Source: Eurosta solidaginis
Lineage: Eukaryota; Arthropoda; Insecta; Diptera; Tephritidae
NCBI RefSeq assembly: GCF_040869045.1
Contig: NC_090322.1
Span: forward strand, 83,413,675 to 83,477,674
Direction: 5' to 3'
Length of the DNA stretch: 64,000 nt
Shown here: positions 1-13,932 of the stretch, piece by piece
Layout: each line of letters begins with the position of its first letter
Numbering within the stretch: the stretch's first letter is position 1
Translations under genes and position numbers: made by a program
The notes under the pieces: model-generated
The model's database searches: none
The model's input: the letters and a program-made list of their open reading frames with translations, nothing else
Told to the model about the DNA's origin: nothing

Positions 1-699
1 AAACAAATGCGTTAAACAAATTCGTGCACGTTATTTATCAATTTAACTCTAGAATTAAAGGATATACAACGAGAAACAACGTTTGACAACCTTTAAACAG
101 TTTTAATAACTATCTCAAAAATTGTCGCTCTGATGCAAACAACTGATGAGTTATCTACTCCAATTTGTTGAACAAAACGACTTACGTATTTTAAACATGC
201 TAACCTTTAGCCCGGTAAGCAAATTAAAAAAAAACGCAATATGTAGGCTACACGAGAACGGAGACGTCGATTACCAAAACAAATGCGTTAAACAAATTCG
301 TACACGTTATTTATCAATTTAACTCTAGAATTAAAGGATATACAACGAGAAACAACGTTTGACAACCTTTAAACAGTTTTAATAACTATCTCAAAAATTG
401 TCGCTCTGATGCAAACAACTGATGAGTTATATACTCAAATTTGTTGAACAAAACGACTTACGTATTTTAAACATGCTAACCTTTAGCCCGGTAAGCAAAT
501 TAAAAAAAAAAACGCAATATGTAGGCTACACGAGAACGGAGACGTCGAGTAAACAAAACAAATGCGTTAAACAAATTCGTACACGTTATTTATCAATTTA
601 ACTTTAGAATTAAAGGATATACAACGAGAAACAACGTTTGACAACCTTTAAACAGTTTAAATAACTATCTCAAAAATTGTCGCTCTGATGCAAACAACT

Positions 700-715
700 G
701 ATGAGTTAAATTTGT
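700..715 (+). repeat. Monomer with 8-bp internal deletion
   Basis: The consensus run GAGTTATCTACTTAAATTTG is shortened to GAGTTAAATTTG. The loss lies between two TTA triplets, consistent with slippage at a 3-bp direct repeat. It is not shared with any other copy I noticed. Confidence 0.85.
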
Positions 716-3566
716 TGAACAAAACGACTTACGTATTTTAAGCATGCTAACCTTTAGCCCGGTAAGCAAATTAAAAAAAAAAATGCAATATGTAGGCTAC
801 ACGAGAACGGAGACGTCGAGTAACCAAAACAAATGCGCTAAACAAATTCCTACACGTTATTTATCAATTTAACTCTAGAATTAAAGGATATACAACGAGA
901 AACAACGTTTGAGAACCTTTAAACAGTTTAAATAACTATCTCAAAAATTGTCGCTCTGATGCAAACAACTGATGAGTTATCTACTTAAATTTGTTGAACA
1001 AAACGACTTACGTATTTTAAGCATGCTAACCTTTAGCCCGGTAAGCAAATTTAAAAAAAAAACGCAATATGTAGGCTACACGAGAACGGAGACGTCGAGT
1101 AACCAAAACAAATGCGTCAAACAAATTCGTACACGTTATTTATCAATTTAACTCTAGAATTAAAGGATATACAACGAGAAACAACGTTTGACAACCTTTA
1201 AACAGTTTTAATAACTATCTCAAAAATTGTCGCTCTGATGCAAACAACTGATGAGTTATCTACTTAAATTTGTTGAACAAAACGACTTACGTATTTTAAG
1301 CATGCTAACCTTTAGCCCGGTAAGCAAATTTAAAAAAAAAAACGCAATATGTAGGCTACACGAGAACGGAGACGTCGAGTAACTAAAACAAATGCGTTAA
1401 ACAAATTCCTACACGTTATTTATCAATTTAACTCCAGAATTAAAGGATATACAACGAGAAACAACGTTTGACAACCTTTAAATAGTTTTAATAACTATCT
1501 CAAAAATTGTCGCTCTGATGGAAACAACTGCTGAGTTATCTACTCAAATTTGTTGAACAAAACGACTTACGTATTTTAAGTATGCTAACCTTTAGCCTGG
1601 TAAGCAAATTAAAAAAAAACGCAATATGTAGGCTACACGAGAACGGAGACGTCGAGTAACCAAAACAAATGCGTTAAACAAATTCCTACACGTTATTTAT
1701 CAATTTAACTCTAGAATTAAAGGATATACAACGAGTAACAACGTTTGACAACCTTTAAATAGTTTTAATAACTATCTCAAAAATTGTCGCTCTGATGGAA
1801 ACAACTGCTGAGTTATCTACTCAAATTTGTTGAACAAAACGACTTACGTATTTTAAGCATGCTAACCTTTAGCCCGGTAAGCAAATTAAAAAAAAAACGC
1901 AATATGTAGGCTACACGAGAACGGAGACGTCGAGTAACCAAATCAAATGCGTTAAACAAATTCCTACACGTTATTTATCAATTTAACTCTAGAATTAAAG
2001 GATATACAACGAGAAACAACGTTTGACAACCTTTAAACAGTTTTAATAACTATCTCAAAAATTGTCGCTCTGATGCAAACAACTGATGAGTTATCTACTT
2101 AAATTTGTTGAACAAAACGACTTACGTATTTTAAGCATGCAAACCTTTAGCCCGATAAGCAAATTAAAAAAAAACGCAATATGTAGGCTACACGAGGACG
2201 GAGACGTCGAGTAACCAAAACAAATGCGTTAAACAAATTCGTACACGTTATTTATCAATTTAACTGTAGAATTAAAGGATATACAACGAGAAACAACGTT
2301 TGACAACCTTTAAACAGTTTTAATAACTATCTCAAAAATTGTCGCTCTGATGCAAACAACTGATGAGTTATCTACTTAAATTTGTTGAACAAAACGACTT
2401 ACGTATTTTAAGCATGCTAACCTTTAGCCCGGTAAGCAAATTAAAAAAAAAAACGCAATATGTAGGCTACACGAGAACGGAGACGTCGAGTAACCAAAAC
2501 AAATGCGTTAAACAAATTCGTACACGTTATTTATCAATTTAACTCTAGAATTAAAGGATATACAACGAGAAACAACGTTTGACAACCTTTAAACAGTTTT
2601 AATAACTATCTCAAAAATTGTCGCTCTGATGCAAACAACTGATGAGTTATCTACTTAAATTTGTTGAACAAAACGACTTACGTATTTTAAGCATGCTAAC
2701 CTTTAGCCCGGTAAGCAAATTAAAAAAAAGCGCAATATGTAGGCTACAAGAGAACGGAGATGTCGAGTAACCAAAAGAAATGCGTTAAACAAATTCGTAC
2801 ACGTTATTTATCAATTTAACTCTAGAATTAAAGGATATACAACGAGAAACAACGTTTGACAACCTTTAAACAGTTTTAATAACTATCTCAAAAATTGTCG
2901 CTCTGATGCAAACAACTGATGAGTTATCTACTCAAATTTGTTGAACAAAACGACTTACGTATTTTAAGCATGCTAACCTTTAGCCCGGTAAGCAAATTAA
3001 AAAAAAAACGCAATATGTAGGCTACACGAGAACGGAGACGTCGAGTAACCAAAACAAATGCGTTAAACAAATTCCTACACGTTATTTATCAATTTAACTC
3101 TAGAATTAAAGGATATACAACGAGAAACGACGTTTGACAACCTTTAAACAGTTTTAATAACTATCTCAAAAATTGTCGCTCTGATGCAAACAACTGATGA
3201 GTTATCTACTTAAATTTGTTGAACAAAACGACTTACGTATTTTAAGCATGCTAACCTTTAGCCCGGTAAGCAAATTAAAAAAAAAACGCAATATGTAGGC
3301 TACACGAGAACGGAGACGTCGAGTAACCAAAACAAATGCGTTAAACAAATTCGTGCACGTTATTTATCAATTTAACTCTAGAATTAAAGGATATACAACG
3401 AGAAACAACGTTTGACAACCTTTAAACAGTTTTAATAACTATCTCAAAAATTGTCGCTCTGATGCAAACAACTGATGAGTTATCTACTTAAATTTGTTGA
3501 ACAAAACGACTTACGTATTTTAAGCATGCTAACCTTTAGCCCGGTAAGCAAATTAAAAAAAAAAAA

Positions 3567-3844
3567 CGCAATATGTAGGCTACACGAGAACGGAGACGTC
3601 GAGTAACCAAAACAAATGCGTTAAACAAATTCGTACACGTTATTTATCAATTTAACTCTAGAATTAAAGGATATACAACGAGAAACAACGTTTGACAACC
3701 TTTAAACAGTTTTAATAACTATCTCAAAAATTGTCGCTCTGATGCAAACAACTGATGAGTTATCTACTTAAATTTGTTGAACAAAACGACTTACGTATTT
3801 TAAGCATGCTAACCTTTAGCCCGGTAAGCAAATTAAAAAAAAAA
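3567..3844 (+). repeat. Reference satellite monomer (278 bp, close to consensus)
   Basis: This copy carries the majority base at the sites compared and serves as a map of the unit. GACGTC lies at 3595-3600. An 18-bp near-palindrome around TCTAGA spans 3651-3668. CTGATGAG is at 3752-3759. The 13-bp inverted repeat TTTGTTGAACAAA is at 3773-3785. TACGTA is at 3792-3797 and GCATGC at 3804-3809. A run of 10 A closes the unit and the next CGCAAT starts at 3845. The choice of start phase is arbitrary. Five AAACAA-like motifs are scattered through the unit, but I find no clean internal subrepeat, so the monomer does not look like a recent dimer of something shorter. Confidence 0.95.
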
Positions 3845-4946
3845 CGCAATATGTAGGCTACACGAGAACGGAGACGTCGAGTAACCAAAACAAATGCGTT
3901 AAACAAATTCGTACACGTTATTTATCAATTTAACTCTAGAATTAAAGGATATACAACGAGAAACAACGTTTGACAACCTTTAAACAGTTTTAATAACTAT
4001 CTCAAAAATTGTCGCTCTGATGCAAACAACTGATGAGTTATCTACTTAAATTTGTTGAACAAAACGACTTACGTATTTTAAACATGCTAACCTTTAGCCC
4101 GGTAAGCAAATTAAAAAAAAACGCAATATGTAGGCTACACGAGAACGGAGACGTCGAGTAACCAAAACAAATGCGTTAAACAAATTCCTACACGTTATTT
4201 ATCAATTTAACTCTAGAATTAAAGGATATACAACGAGAAACAACGTTTGACAACCTTTAAACAGTTTTAATAACTATCTCAAAAATTGTCGCTCTGATGC
4301 AAACAACTGATGAGTTATCTACTTAAATTTGTTGAACAAAACGACTTACGTATTTTAAGCATGCTAACCTTTAGCCCGGTAAGCAAATTAAAAAAAAAAC
4401 GCAATATGTAGGCTACACGAGAGCGGAGACGTCGAGTAACCAAAACAAATGCGTTAAACAAATTCGTACACGTTATTTATCAATTTAACTCTAGAATTAA
4501 AGGATATACAACGAGAAACAACGTTTGAAAACCTTTAAACAGTTTTAATAACTATTTCAAAAATTGTCGCTCTGATGCAAACAACTGATGAGTTATCTAC
4601 TTAAATTTGTTGAACAAAACGACTTACGTATTTTAAGCATGCTAACCTTTAGCCCGGTAAGCAAATTAAAAAAAAAAACGCAATATGTAGGCTACACGAG
4701 AACGGAGACGTCGAGTAACCAAAATAAATGCGTTAAACAAATTCCTACACGTTATTTATCAATTTAAGTCTAGAATTAAAGGATATACAACGAGAAACAA
4801 CGTTTGACAACCTTTAAACAGTTTTAATAACTATCTCAAAAATTGTCGCTCTGATGCAAACAACTGATGAGTTATCTACTTAAATTTGTTGAACAAAACG
4901 ACTTACGTATTTTAAGCATGCTAACCTTTAGCCCGGTAAGCAAATT

Positions 4947-4964
4947 AAAAAAAAAAAAAAAAAA
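4947..4964 (+). repeat. Longest A-run of the array (18 A)
   Basis: Most monomers end with 8-12 A; this one has 18. The shortest I found is 7 A at 46079-46085. The run is the main source of length change between copies and behaves like a mononucleotide microsatellite inside each unit. Confidence 0.85.
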
Positions 4965-4977
4965 CGCAATATGTAGG

Positions 4978-7240
4978 CTACAGGAGAACGGAGACGTCGA
5001 GTAACCAAAACAAATGCGTTAAACAAATTCCTACACGTTATTTATCAATTTAACTCTAGAATTAAAGGATATACAACGAGAAACAACGTTTGACAACCTT
5101 TAAATAGTTTTAATAACTATCTCAAAAATTGTCGCTCTGATGCAAACAACTGATGAGTTATCTACTTAAATTTGTTGAACAAAACGACTTACGTATTTTA
5201 AGCATGCTAACCTTTAGCCCGGTAAGCAAATTAAAAAAAAAAACGCAATATGTAGGCTACACGAGAACGGAGACGTCGAGTAACCAAAACAAATGCGTTA
5301 AACAAATTCCTACACGTTATTTATCAATTTAACTCTAGAATTAAAGGATATACAACGAGAAACAACGTTCGACAACCTTTAAACAGTTTTAATAACTATC
5401 TCAAAAATTGTCGCTCTGAACAAAACGACTTACGTATTTTAGGCATGCTAACCTTTAGCCCGGTAAGCAAATTAAAAAAAAAAAACGCAATATGTAGGCT
5501 ACACGAGAACGGAGACGTCGAGTAACCAAAACAAATGCGTTAAACAAATTCGGACATGTTATTTATCAATTTAACTCTAGAATTAAAGGATATACAACGA
5601 GAAACAACGTTTGACAACCTTTAAACAGTTTTAATAACTATCTCAAAAATTGTCGCTCTGATGCAAACAACTGATGAGTTATCTACTTAAATTTGTTGAA
5701 CAAAACGACTTACGTATTTTAAGCATGCTAACCTTTAGCCCGGTAAGCAAATTAAAAAAAAAACGAAATATGTAGGCTACACGAGAACGGAGACGTCGAG
5801 TAACCAAAACAAATGCGTTAAACAAATTCGTACACGTTATTTATCAATTTAACTCTAGAATTAAAGGATATACAACGAGAAACAACGTTTGACAACCTTT
5901 AAACAGTTTTAATAACTATCTCAAAAATTGTCGCTCTGATGCAAACAACTGATGAGTTATCTACTTAAATTTGTTGAACAAAACGACTTACGTATTTTAA
6001 GCATGCTAACCTTTAGCCCGGTAAGCAAATTAAAAAAAAAACGCAATATGTAGGCTACACGAGAACGGAGACGTCGAGTAACCAAAACAAATGCGTTAAA
6101 CAAATTCCTACACGTTATTTATCAATTTAAATCTAGAATTAAAGGATATACAACGAGAAACAACGTTTGACAACCTTTAAACAGTTTTAATAACTATCTC
6201 AAAAATTGTCGCTCTGATGCAAACAACTGATGAGTTATCTACTTAAATTTGTTGAACAAAACGACTTACGTATTTTAAGCATGCTAACCTTTAGCCCGGT
6301 AAGCAAATTTAAAAAAAAAACGCAATATGTAGGCTACACGAGAACGGAGACGTCGAGTAACCAAAACAAATGCGTTAAACAAATTCCTACACGTTATTTA
6401 TCAATTTAACTCTAGAATTAAAGGATATACAACGAGAAACAACGTTTGACAACCTTTAAACAGTTTTAATAACTATCTCAAAAATTGTCGCTCTGATGCA
6501 AACAACTGATGAATTATCTACTTAAATTTGTTGAACAAAACGACTTACGTATTTTAAGCATGCTAACCTTTAGCCCGGTAAGCAAATTAAAAAAAAAAAC
6601 GCAATATGTAGGCTACAGGAGAACGGAGACGTCGAGTAACCAAAACAAATGCGTTAAACAAATTCCTACACGTTATTTATCAATTTAACTCTAGAATTAA
6701 AGGATATACAACGAGAAACAACGTTTGACAACCTTTAAATAGTTTTAATAACTATCTCAAAAATTGTCCCTCTGATGCAAACAACTGATGAGTTATCTAC
6801 TTAAATTTGTTGAACAAAACGACTTACGTATTTTAAGCATGCTAACCTTTAGCCCGGTAAGCAAATAAAAAAAAAAACGCAATATGTAGGCTACACGAGA
6901 ACGGAGACGTCGAGTAACCAAAACAAATGCGTTAAACAAATTCCTACACGTTATTTATCAATTTAACTCTAGAATTAAAGGATATACAACGAGAAACAAC
7001 GTTTGACAACCTTTAAACAGTTTTAATAACTATCTCAAAAATTGTCGCTCTGATGCAAACAACTGATGAGTTATCTACTTAAATTTGTTGAACAAAACGA
7101 CTTACGTATTTTAAGCATGCTAACCTTTAGCCCGGTAAGCAAATTAAAAAAAAAACGCAATATGTAGGCTACACGAGAACGGAGACGTCGAGTAACCAAA
7201 ACAAATGCGTTAAACAAATTCGTACATGTTATTTATCAAT
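4978..7240 (+). repeat. Local 6-monomer duplication (about 1.64 kb offset)
   Basis: The rare variant CTACAGGAGAACGG occurs at about 4978 and 6613. It is followed in both places by CTTTAAATAG (about 5100 and 6737) and then by ACATGTT (about 5552 and 7225). The offset is about 1,636 bp before the 38-bp deletion near 5418 and about 1,674 bp after it, which equals six monomers. The deletion is present only in the left copy, so it arose there after the duplication, or was lost on the right. Confidence 0.75.
5411..5426 (+). repeat. Monomer with 38-bp internal deletion
   Basis: CTCTGA is joined directly to ACAAAACG. This removes 38 bp, including the CTGATGAG motif and half of the 13-bp inverted repeat. 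The junction lies at a TGA triplet present at both ends of the lost segment, a microhomology deletion. The deletion is not found in the six-monomer-offset copy near 7.05 kb. Confidence 0.88.
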
Positions 7241-8262
7241 TTAACTCTAGAATTAAAGGATATACAACGAGAAACAACGTTTGACAACCTTTAAACAGTT
7301 TTAATAACTATCTCAAAAATTGTCGCTCTGATGCAAACAACTGATGAGTTATCTACTTAAATTTGTTGAACAAAACGACTTACGTATTTTAAGCATGCTA
7401 ACCTTTAGCCCGGTAAGCAAATTAAAAAAAAAACGCAATATGTAGGCTACACGAGAACGGAGACGTCGAGTAACCAAAATAAATGCGTTAAACAAATTCC
7501 TAAACGTTATTTATCAATTTAAATCTAGAATTAAAGGATATACAACGAGAAACAACGTTTGACAACCTTTAAACAGTTTTAATAACTATCTCAAAAATTG
7601 TCGCTCTGATGCAAACAACTGATGAGTTATCTACTTAAATTTGTTGAACAAAACGACTTACGTATTTTAAGCATGCTAACCTTTAGCCCGGTAAGCAAAT
7701 TAAAAAAAAAAACGCAATATGTAGGCTACACGAGAACGGAGACGTCGAGTAACCAAAACAAATGCGTTAAACAAATTCCTACATGTTATTTATCAATTTA
7801 ACTCTAGAATTAAAGGATATACAACGAGAAACAACGTTTGATAACCTTTAAACAGTTTTAATAACTATCTCAAAAATTGTCGCTCTGATGCAAACAACTG
7901 ATGAGTTATCTACTTAAATTTGTTGAACAAAACGACTTACGTATTTTAAGCATGCTAACCTTTAGCCCGGTAAGCAAATTAAAAAAAAAAAAAACCCAAT
8001 ATGTAGGCTACACGAGAACGGAGACGTCGAGTAACCAAAACAAATGCGTTAAACAAATTCCTTCACGTTATTTATCAATTTAACTCTAGAATTAAAGGAT
8101 ATACAACGAGAAACAACGTTTGACAACCTTTAAACAGTTTTAATAACTATCTCAAAAATTGTCGCTCTGATGCAAACAACTGATGAGTTATCTACTTAAA
8201 TTTGTTGAACAAAACGACTTACGTATTTTAAACATGCTAACCTTTAGCCCGGTAAGCAAATT

Positions 8263-8276
8263 AAAAAGTAAGAAAA
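8263..8276 (+). repeat. A-run interrupted by AGTAAG, instance 1
   Basis: The A-run reads AAAAAGTAAGAAAA instead of pure A. The identical interruption occurs at three later places, always in a copy that also has AAACATG upstream and a T in place of C in GTTGAG (or CATTGAG) downstream. It is a stable HOR marker. It also keeps the local reading frame open for 60 codons. Confidence 0.9.
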
Positions 8277-10216
8277 CGCAATATGTAGGCTACACGAGAA
8301 CGGAGACGTTGAGTAACCAAAACAAATGCGTTAAACAAATTCCTACACGTTATTTATCAATTTAACTCTAGAATTAAAGGATATACAACGAGAAACAACG
8401 TTTGACAACCTTTAAACAGTTTTAATAACTATCTCAAAAATTGTCGCTCTGATGCAAACAACTGATGAGTTATCTACTTAAATTTGTTGAACAAAACGAC
8501 TTACGTATTTTAAGCATGCTAACCTTTAGCCCGGTAAGCAAATTAAAAAAAAAACGCAATATGTAGGCTACACGAGAGCGGAGACGTCGAGTAACCAAAA
8601 AAAATGCGTTAAACAAATTCGTACACGTTTTTTATCAATTTAACTCTAGAATTAAAGGATATACAACGAGAAACAACGTTTGACAACCTTTAAACAGTTT
8701 TAATAACTATCTCAAAAATTGTCGCTCTGATGCAAACAACTGATGAGTTATCTACTTAAATTTGTTGAACAAAACGACTTACGTATTTTAAGCATGCTAA
8801 CCTTTAGCCCGGTAAGCAAATTAAAAAAAAACGCAATATGTAGGCTACACGAGAACGGAGACGTCGAGTAACCAAAACAAATGCGTTAAACAAATTCCTA
8901 CACGTTATTTATCAATTTAACTCTAGAATTAAAGGATATACAACGAGAAACAACATTTGCCAACCTTTAAACAGTTTTAATAACTATCTCAAAAATTGTC
9001 GCTCTGATGCAAACAACTGATGAGTTATCTACTTAAATTTGTTGAACAAAACGACTTACGTATTTTAAGCATGCTAACCTTTAGCCCGGTAAGCAAATTA
9101 AAAAAAAAAAACGCAATATGTAGGCTACACGAGAACGGAGACGACGAGTAACCAAAACAAATGCGTTAAACAAATTCCTACACGTTATTTATCAATTTAA
9201 CTCTAGAATTAAAGGATATACAACGAGAAACAACGTTTGACAACCTTTAAACAGTTTTAATAACTATCTCAAAAATTGTCGCTCTGATGCAAACAACTGA
9301 TGAGTTATCTACTTAAATTTGTTGAACAAAACGACTTACGTATTTTAAGCATGCTAACCTTTAGCCCGGTAAGCAAATTAAAAAAAAAACGCAATATGTA
9401 GGCTACACGAGAACGGAGACGTCGAGTAACCAAAACAAATGCGTTAAACAAATTCGTACACGTTATTTATCAATTTAACTCTAGAATTAAAGGATATACA
9501 ACGAGAAACAACGTTTGACAACCTTTAAACAGTTTTAATAACTATCTCAAAAATTGTCGCTCTGATGCAAACAACCGATGAGTTATCTACTTAAATTTGT
9601 TGAACAAAACGACTTACGTATTTTAAGCATGCTAACCTTTAGCCCGGTAAGCAAATTAAAAAAAAAAAACGCAATATGTAGGCTACACGAGAACGGAGAC
9701 GTCGAGTAACCAAAACAAATGCGTTAAACAAATTCCTACATGTTATTTATCAATTTAGCTCTAGAATTAAAGAATATACAACGAGAAACAACGTTTGACA
9801 ACCTTTAAACAGTTTTAATAACTATCTCAAAAATTGTCGCTCTGATGCAAACAACTGATGAGTTATCTACTTAAATTTGTTGAACAAAACGACTTACGTA
9901 TTTTAAGCATGCTAACCTTTAGCCCGGTAAGCAAATTAAAAAAAAAAACGCAATATGTAGGCTACACGAGAACGGAGACGTCGAGTAACCAAAACAAATG
10001 CGTTAAACAAATTCCTTCACGTTATTTATCAATTTAACTCTAGAATTAAAGGATATACAACGAGAAACAACGTTTGACAACCTTTAAACAGTTTTAATAA
10101 CTATCTTAAAAATTGTCGCTCTGATGCAAACAACTGATGAGTTATCTACTTAAATTTGTTGAACAAAACGACTTACGTATTTTAAACATGCTAACCTTTA
10201 GCCCGGTAAGCAAATT

Positions 10217-10230
10217 AAAAAGTAAGAAAA
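10217..10230 (+). repeat. A-run interrupted by AGTAAG, instance 2
   Basis: Identical to the interruption at 8263, 1,954 bp downstream of it (7 monomers). It has the same linked AAACATG and GTTGAG variants. Confidence 0.9.
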
Positions 10231-13200
10231 CGCAATATGTAGGCTACACGAGAACGGAGACGTTGAGTAACCAAAACAAATGCGTTAAACAAATTCCTAC
10301 ACGTTATTTATCAATTTAACTCTAGAATTAAAGGATATACAATGAGAAACAACGTTTGACAACCTTTAAACAGTTTTAATAACTATCTCAAAAATTGTCG
10401 CTCTGATGCAAACAACTGATGAGTTATCTACTTAAATTTGTTGAACAAAACGACTTACGTATTTTAAGCATGCTAACCTTTAGCCCGGTAAGCAAATTAA
10501 AAAAAAAACGCAATATGTAGGCTACACGAGAGCGGAGACGTCGAGTAACCAAAAAAAATGCGTTAAACAAATTCGTACACGTTATTTATCAATTTAACTC
10601 TAGAATTAAAGGATATACAACGAGAAACAACGTTTGACAACCTTTAAACAGTTTTAATAACTATCTCAAAAATTGTCGCTCTGATGCAAACAACTGATGA
10701 GTTATCTACTTAAATTTGTTGAACAAAACGACTTACGTATTTTAAGCATGCTAACCTTTAGCCCGGTAAGCAAATTAAAAAAAAAAACGCAATATGTAGG
10801 CTACACGAGAACGGAGACGTCGAGTAACCAAAAGAAATGCGTTAAACAAATTCCTACACGTTATTTATCAATTTAACTCTAGAATTAAAGGATATACAAC
10901 GAGAAACAACGTTTGACAACCTGTAAACAGTTTTAATAACTATCTCAAAAATTGTCGCTCTGATGCAAACAACTGATGAGTTATCTACTTAAATTTGTTG
11001 AACAAAACGACTTACGTATTTTAAGCATGCTAACTTTTAGCCCGGTAAGCAAATTAAAAAAAACGCAATATGTAGGCTACACGAGAACGGAGACGTCGAG
11101 TAACCAAAACAAATGCGTTAAACAAATTCCTACACGTTATTTATCAATTTAACTCTAGAATTAAAGGATATACAACGAGAAACAACGTTTGCCAACCTTT
11201 AAACAGTTTTAATAACTATCTCAAAAATTGTCGCTCTGATGCAAACAACTGATGAGTTATCTATTTAAATTTGTTGAACAAAACGACTTACGTATTTTAA
11301 GCATGCTAACCTTTAGCCCGGTAAGCAAATTAAAAAAAAAAACGCAATATGTAGGCTACACGAGAACGGAGACGACGAGTAACCAAAACAAATGCGTTAA
11401 ACAAATTCCTACACGTTATTTATCAATTTAACTCTAGAATTAAAGGATATACAACGAGAAACAACGTTTGACAACCTTTAAACAGTTTTAATAACTATCT
11501 CAAAAATTGTCGCTCTGATGCAAACAACTGATGAGTTATCTACTTAAATTTGTTGAACAAAACGACTTACGTATTTTAAGCATGCTAACCTTTAGCCCGG
11601 TAAGCAAATTAAAAAAAAAACGCAATATGTAGGCTACACGAGAACGGAGACGTCGAGTAGCCAAAACAAATGCGTTAAACAAATTCCTACACGTTATTTA
11701 TCAATTTAACTCTAGAATTAAAGGATATACAACGAGAAACAACGTTTGACAACCTTTAAACAGTTTTAATAACTATCTCAAAAATTGTCGCTCTGATGCA
11801 AACAACTGATGAGTTATCTACTTAAATTTGTTGAACAAAACGACTTACGTATTTTAAGCATGCTAACCTTTAGCCCGGTAAGCAAATTAAAAAAAAAAAC
11901 GCAATATGTAGGCTACACGAGAACGGAGACGTCGAGTAACCAAAACAAATGCGTTAAACAAATTCCTACATGTTATTTATCAATTTAACTCTAGAATTAA
12001 AGGATATACAACGAGAAACAACGTTTGACAACCTTTAAACAGTTTTAATAACTATCTCAAAAATTGTCGCTCTGATGCAAACAACTGATGAGTTATCTAC
12101 TTAAATTTGTTGAACAAAACGACTTACGTATTTTAAGCATGCTAACCTTTAGCCCGGTAAGCAAATTAAAAAAAAAAACGCAATATGTAGGCTACACGAG
12201 AACGGAGACGTCGAGTAACCAAAACAAATGCGTTAAACAAATTCCTTCACGTTATTTATCAATTTAACTCTAGAATTAAAGGATATACATTGAGAAACAA
12301 CGTTTGACAACCTTTAAACAGTTTTAATAACTATCTCAAAAATTGTCGCTCTGATGCAAACAACTGATGAGTTATCTACTTAAATTTGTTGAACAAAACG
12401 ACTTACGTATTTTAAACATGCTAACCTTTAGCCCGGTAAGCAAATTAAAAAAAAAAACGCAATATGTAGGCTACACGAGAACGGAGACGTTGAGTAACCA
12501 AAACAAATGCGTTAAACAAATTCCTACACGTTATTTATCAATTTAACTCTAGAATTAAAAGATATACAACGAGAAACAACGTTTGACAACCTTTAAACAG
12601 TTTTAATAACTATCTCAAAAATTGTCGCTCTGATGCAAACAACTGATGAGTTATCTACTTAAATTTGTTGAACAAAACGACTTACGTATTTTAAGCATGC
12701 TAACCTTTAGCCCGGTAAGCAAATTAAAAAAAAAACGCAATATGTAGGCTACACGAGAGCGGAGACGTCGAGTAACCAAAAAAAATGCGTTAAACAAATT
12801 CGTACACGTTATTTATCAATTTAACTCTAGAATTAAAGGATATACAATGAGAAACAACGTTTTACAACCTTTAAACAGTTTTAATAACTATCTCAAAAAT
12901 TGTCGCTCTGATGCAAACAACTGATGAGTTATCTACTTAAATTTGTTGAACAAAACGACTTACGTATTTTAAGCATGCTAACCTTTAGCCCTGTAAGCAA
13001 ATTAAAAAAAAACGCAATATGTAGGCTACACGAGAACGGAGACGTCGAGTAACCAAAACAAATGCGTTAAACAAATTCCTACACGTTATTTATCAATTTA
13101 ACTCTAGAATTAAAGGATATACAACGAGAAACAACGTTTGACAACCTTTAAACAGTTTTAATAACTATCTCAAAAATTGTCGCTCTGATGCAAACAACTG

Positions 13201-13932
13201 ATGAGTTATCTACTTAAATTTGTTGGACAAAACGACTTACGTATTTTAAGCATGCTAACCTTTAGCCCGGTAAGCAAATTAAAAAAAAAACGCAATATGT
13301 AGGCTACACGAGAACGGAGACGACGAGTAACCAAAACAAATGCGTTAAACAAATTCCTACACGTTATTTATCAATTTAACTCTAGAATTAAAGGATATAC
13401 AACGAGAAACAACGTTTGACAACCTTTAAACAGTTTTAATAACTATCTCAAAAATTGTCGCTCTGATGCAAACAACTGATGAGTTATCTACTTAAATTTG
13501 TTGAACAAAACGACTTACGTATTTTAAGCATGCTAACCTTTAGCCCGGTAAGCAAATTAAAAAAAAAAAACGCAATATGTAGGCTACACGAGAACGGAGA
13601 CGTCGAGTAACCAAAACAAATGCGTTAAACAAATTCCTACACGTTATTTATCAATTTAACTCTAGAATTAAAGGATATACAACGAGAAACAACGTTTGAC
13701 AACCTTTAAACAGTTTTAATAACTATCTCAAAAATGGTCGCTCTGATGCAAAGAACTGATGAGTTATCTACTTAAATTTGTTGAACAAAACGACTTACGT
13801 ATTTTAAGCATGCTAACCTTTAGCCCCGTAAGCAAATTAAAAAAAAAACGCAATATGTAGGCTACACGAGAACGGAGACGTCGAGTAACCAAAACAAATG
13901 CGTTAAACAAATTCGTACACGTTCTTTATCAA

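Larger units (their letters stand above)
1..7900 (+). repeat. Irregular, mostly monomeric segment of the array
   Basis: Variants here mostly mark single copies or adjacent pairs rather than a long regular HOR. Adjacent copies near 1517 and 1795 share GGAAACAACTGCTGAG. Copies near 650 and 925 share a shortened GTTTAAATAAC. Copies near 1050 and 1326 share an extra T before the A-run. This segment also holds the longest A-run and two of the internally deleted monomers. The pattern fits small, local duplication by slippage or unequal exchange between neighbours. There is nothing else in this interval. Confidence 0.8.

Noticed and set aside
3752..3790. Hammerhead ribozyme core, suggested by CTGATGAG followed by a possible short stem (GAGT with ACTC or ACTT), since such ribozymes occur in some animal satellites
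   Set aside because: The required GAAA after stem II is absent (the copies have AAAT or CAAAT). No stem I partner for the bases upstream of CTGATGAG is found near a GUC/UH cleavage site. A covariance-model search would settle it; a significant hit would overturn this.
3595..3809. GACGTC, TCTAGA, AACGTT, TACGTA and GCATGC six-base palindromes as protein-binding operators
   Set aside because: Five six-base palindromes in 278 bp is suggestive but unproven. They are better used as restriction landmarks of the repeat.
3820..3835. CENP-B box, prompted by the CCCGG in TAGCCCGGTAAG and by TTCGTACACG
   Set aside because: Only the CCCG (or TTCG) core matches. The other fixed positions of the 17-bp box are not met on either strand.
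7901..8083. 60-codon open frame starting MSYLLKFVEQ, and its near-identical repeats at 8183, 10137, 17651, 20159, 41263 and 62943, as real genes
   Set aside because: They are the same stretch of the satellite monomer, open only where the A-run length or one base change happens to fit. Most copies stop early, no known domain is seen, and the frame at 41263 begins upstream only through a non-ATG start.
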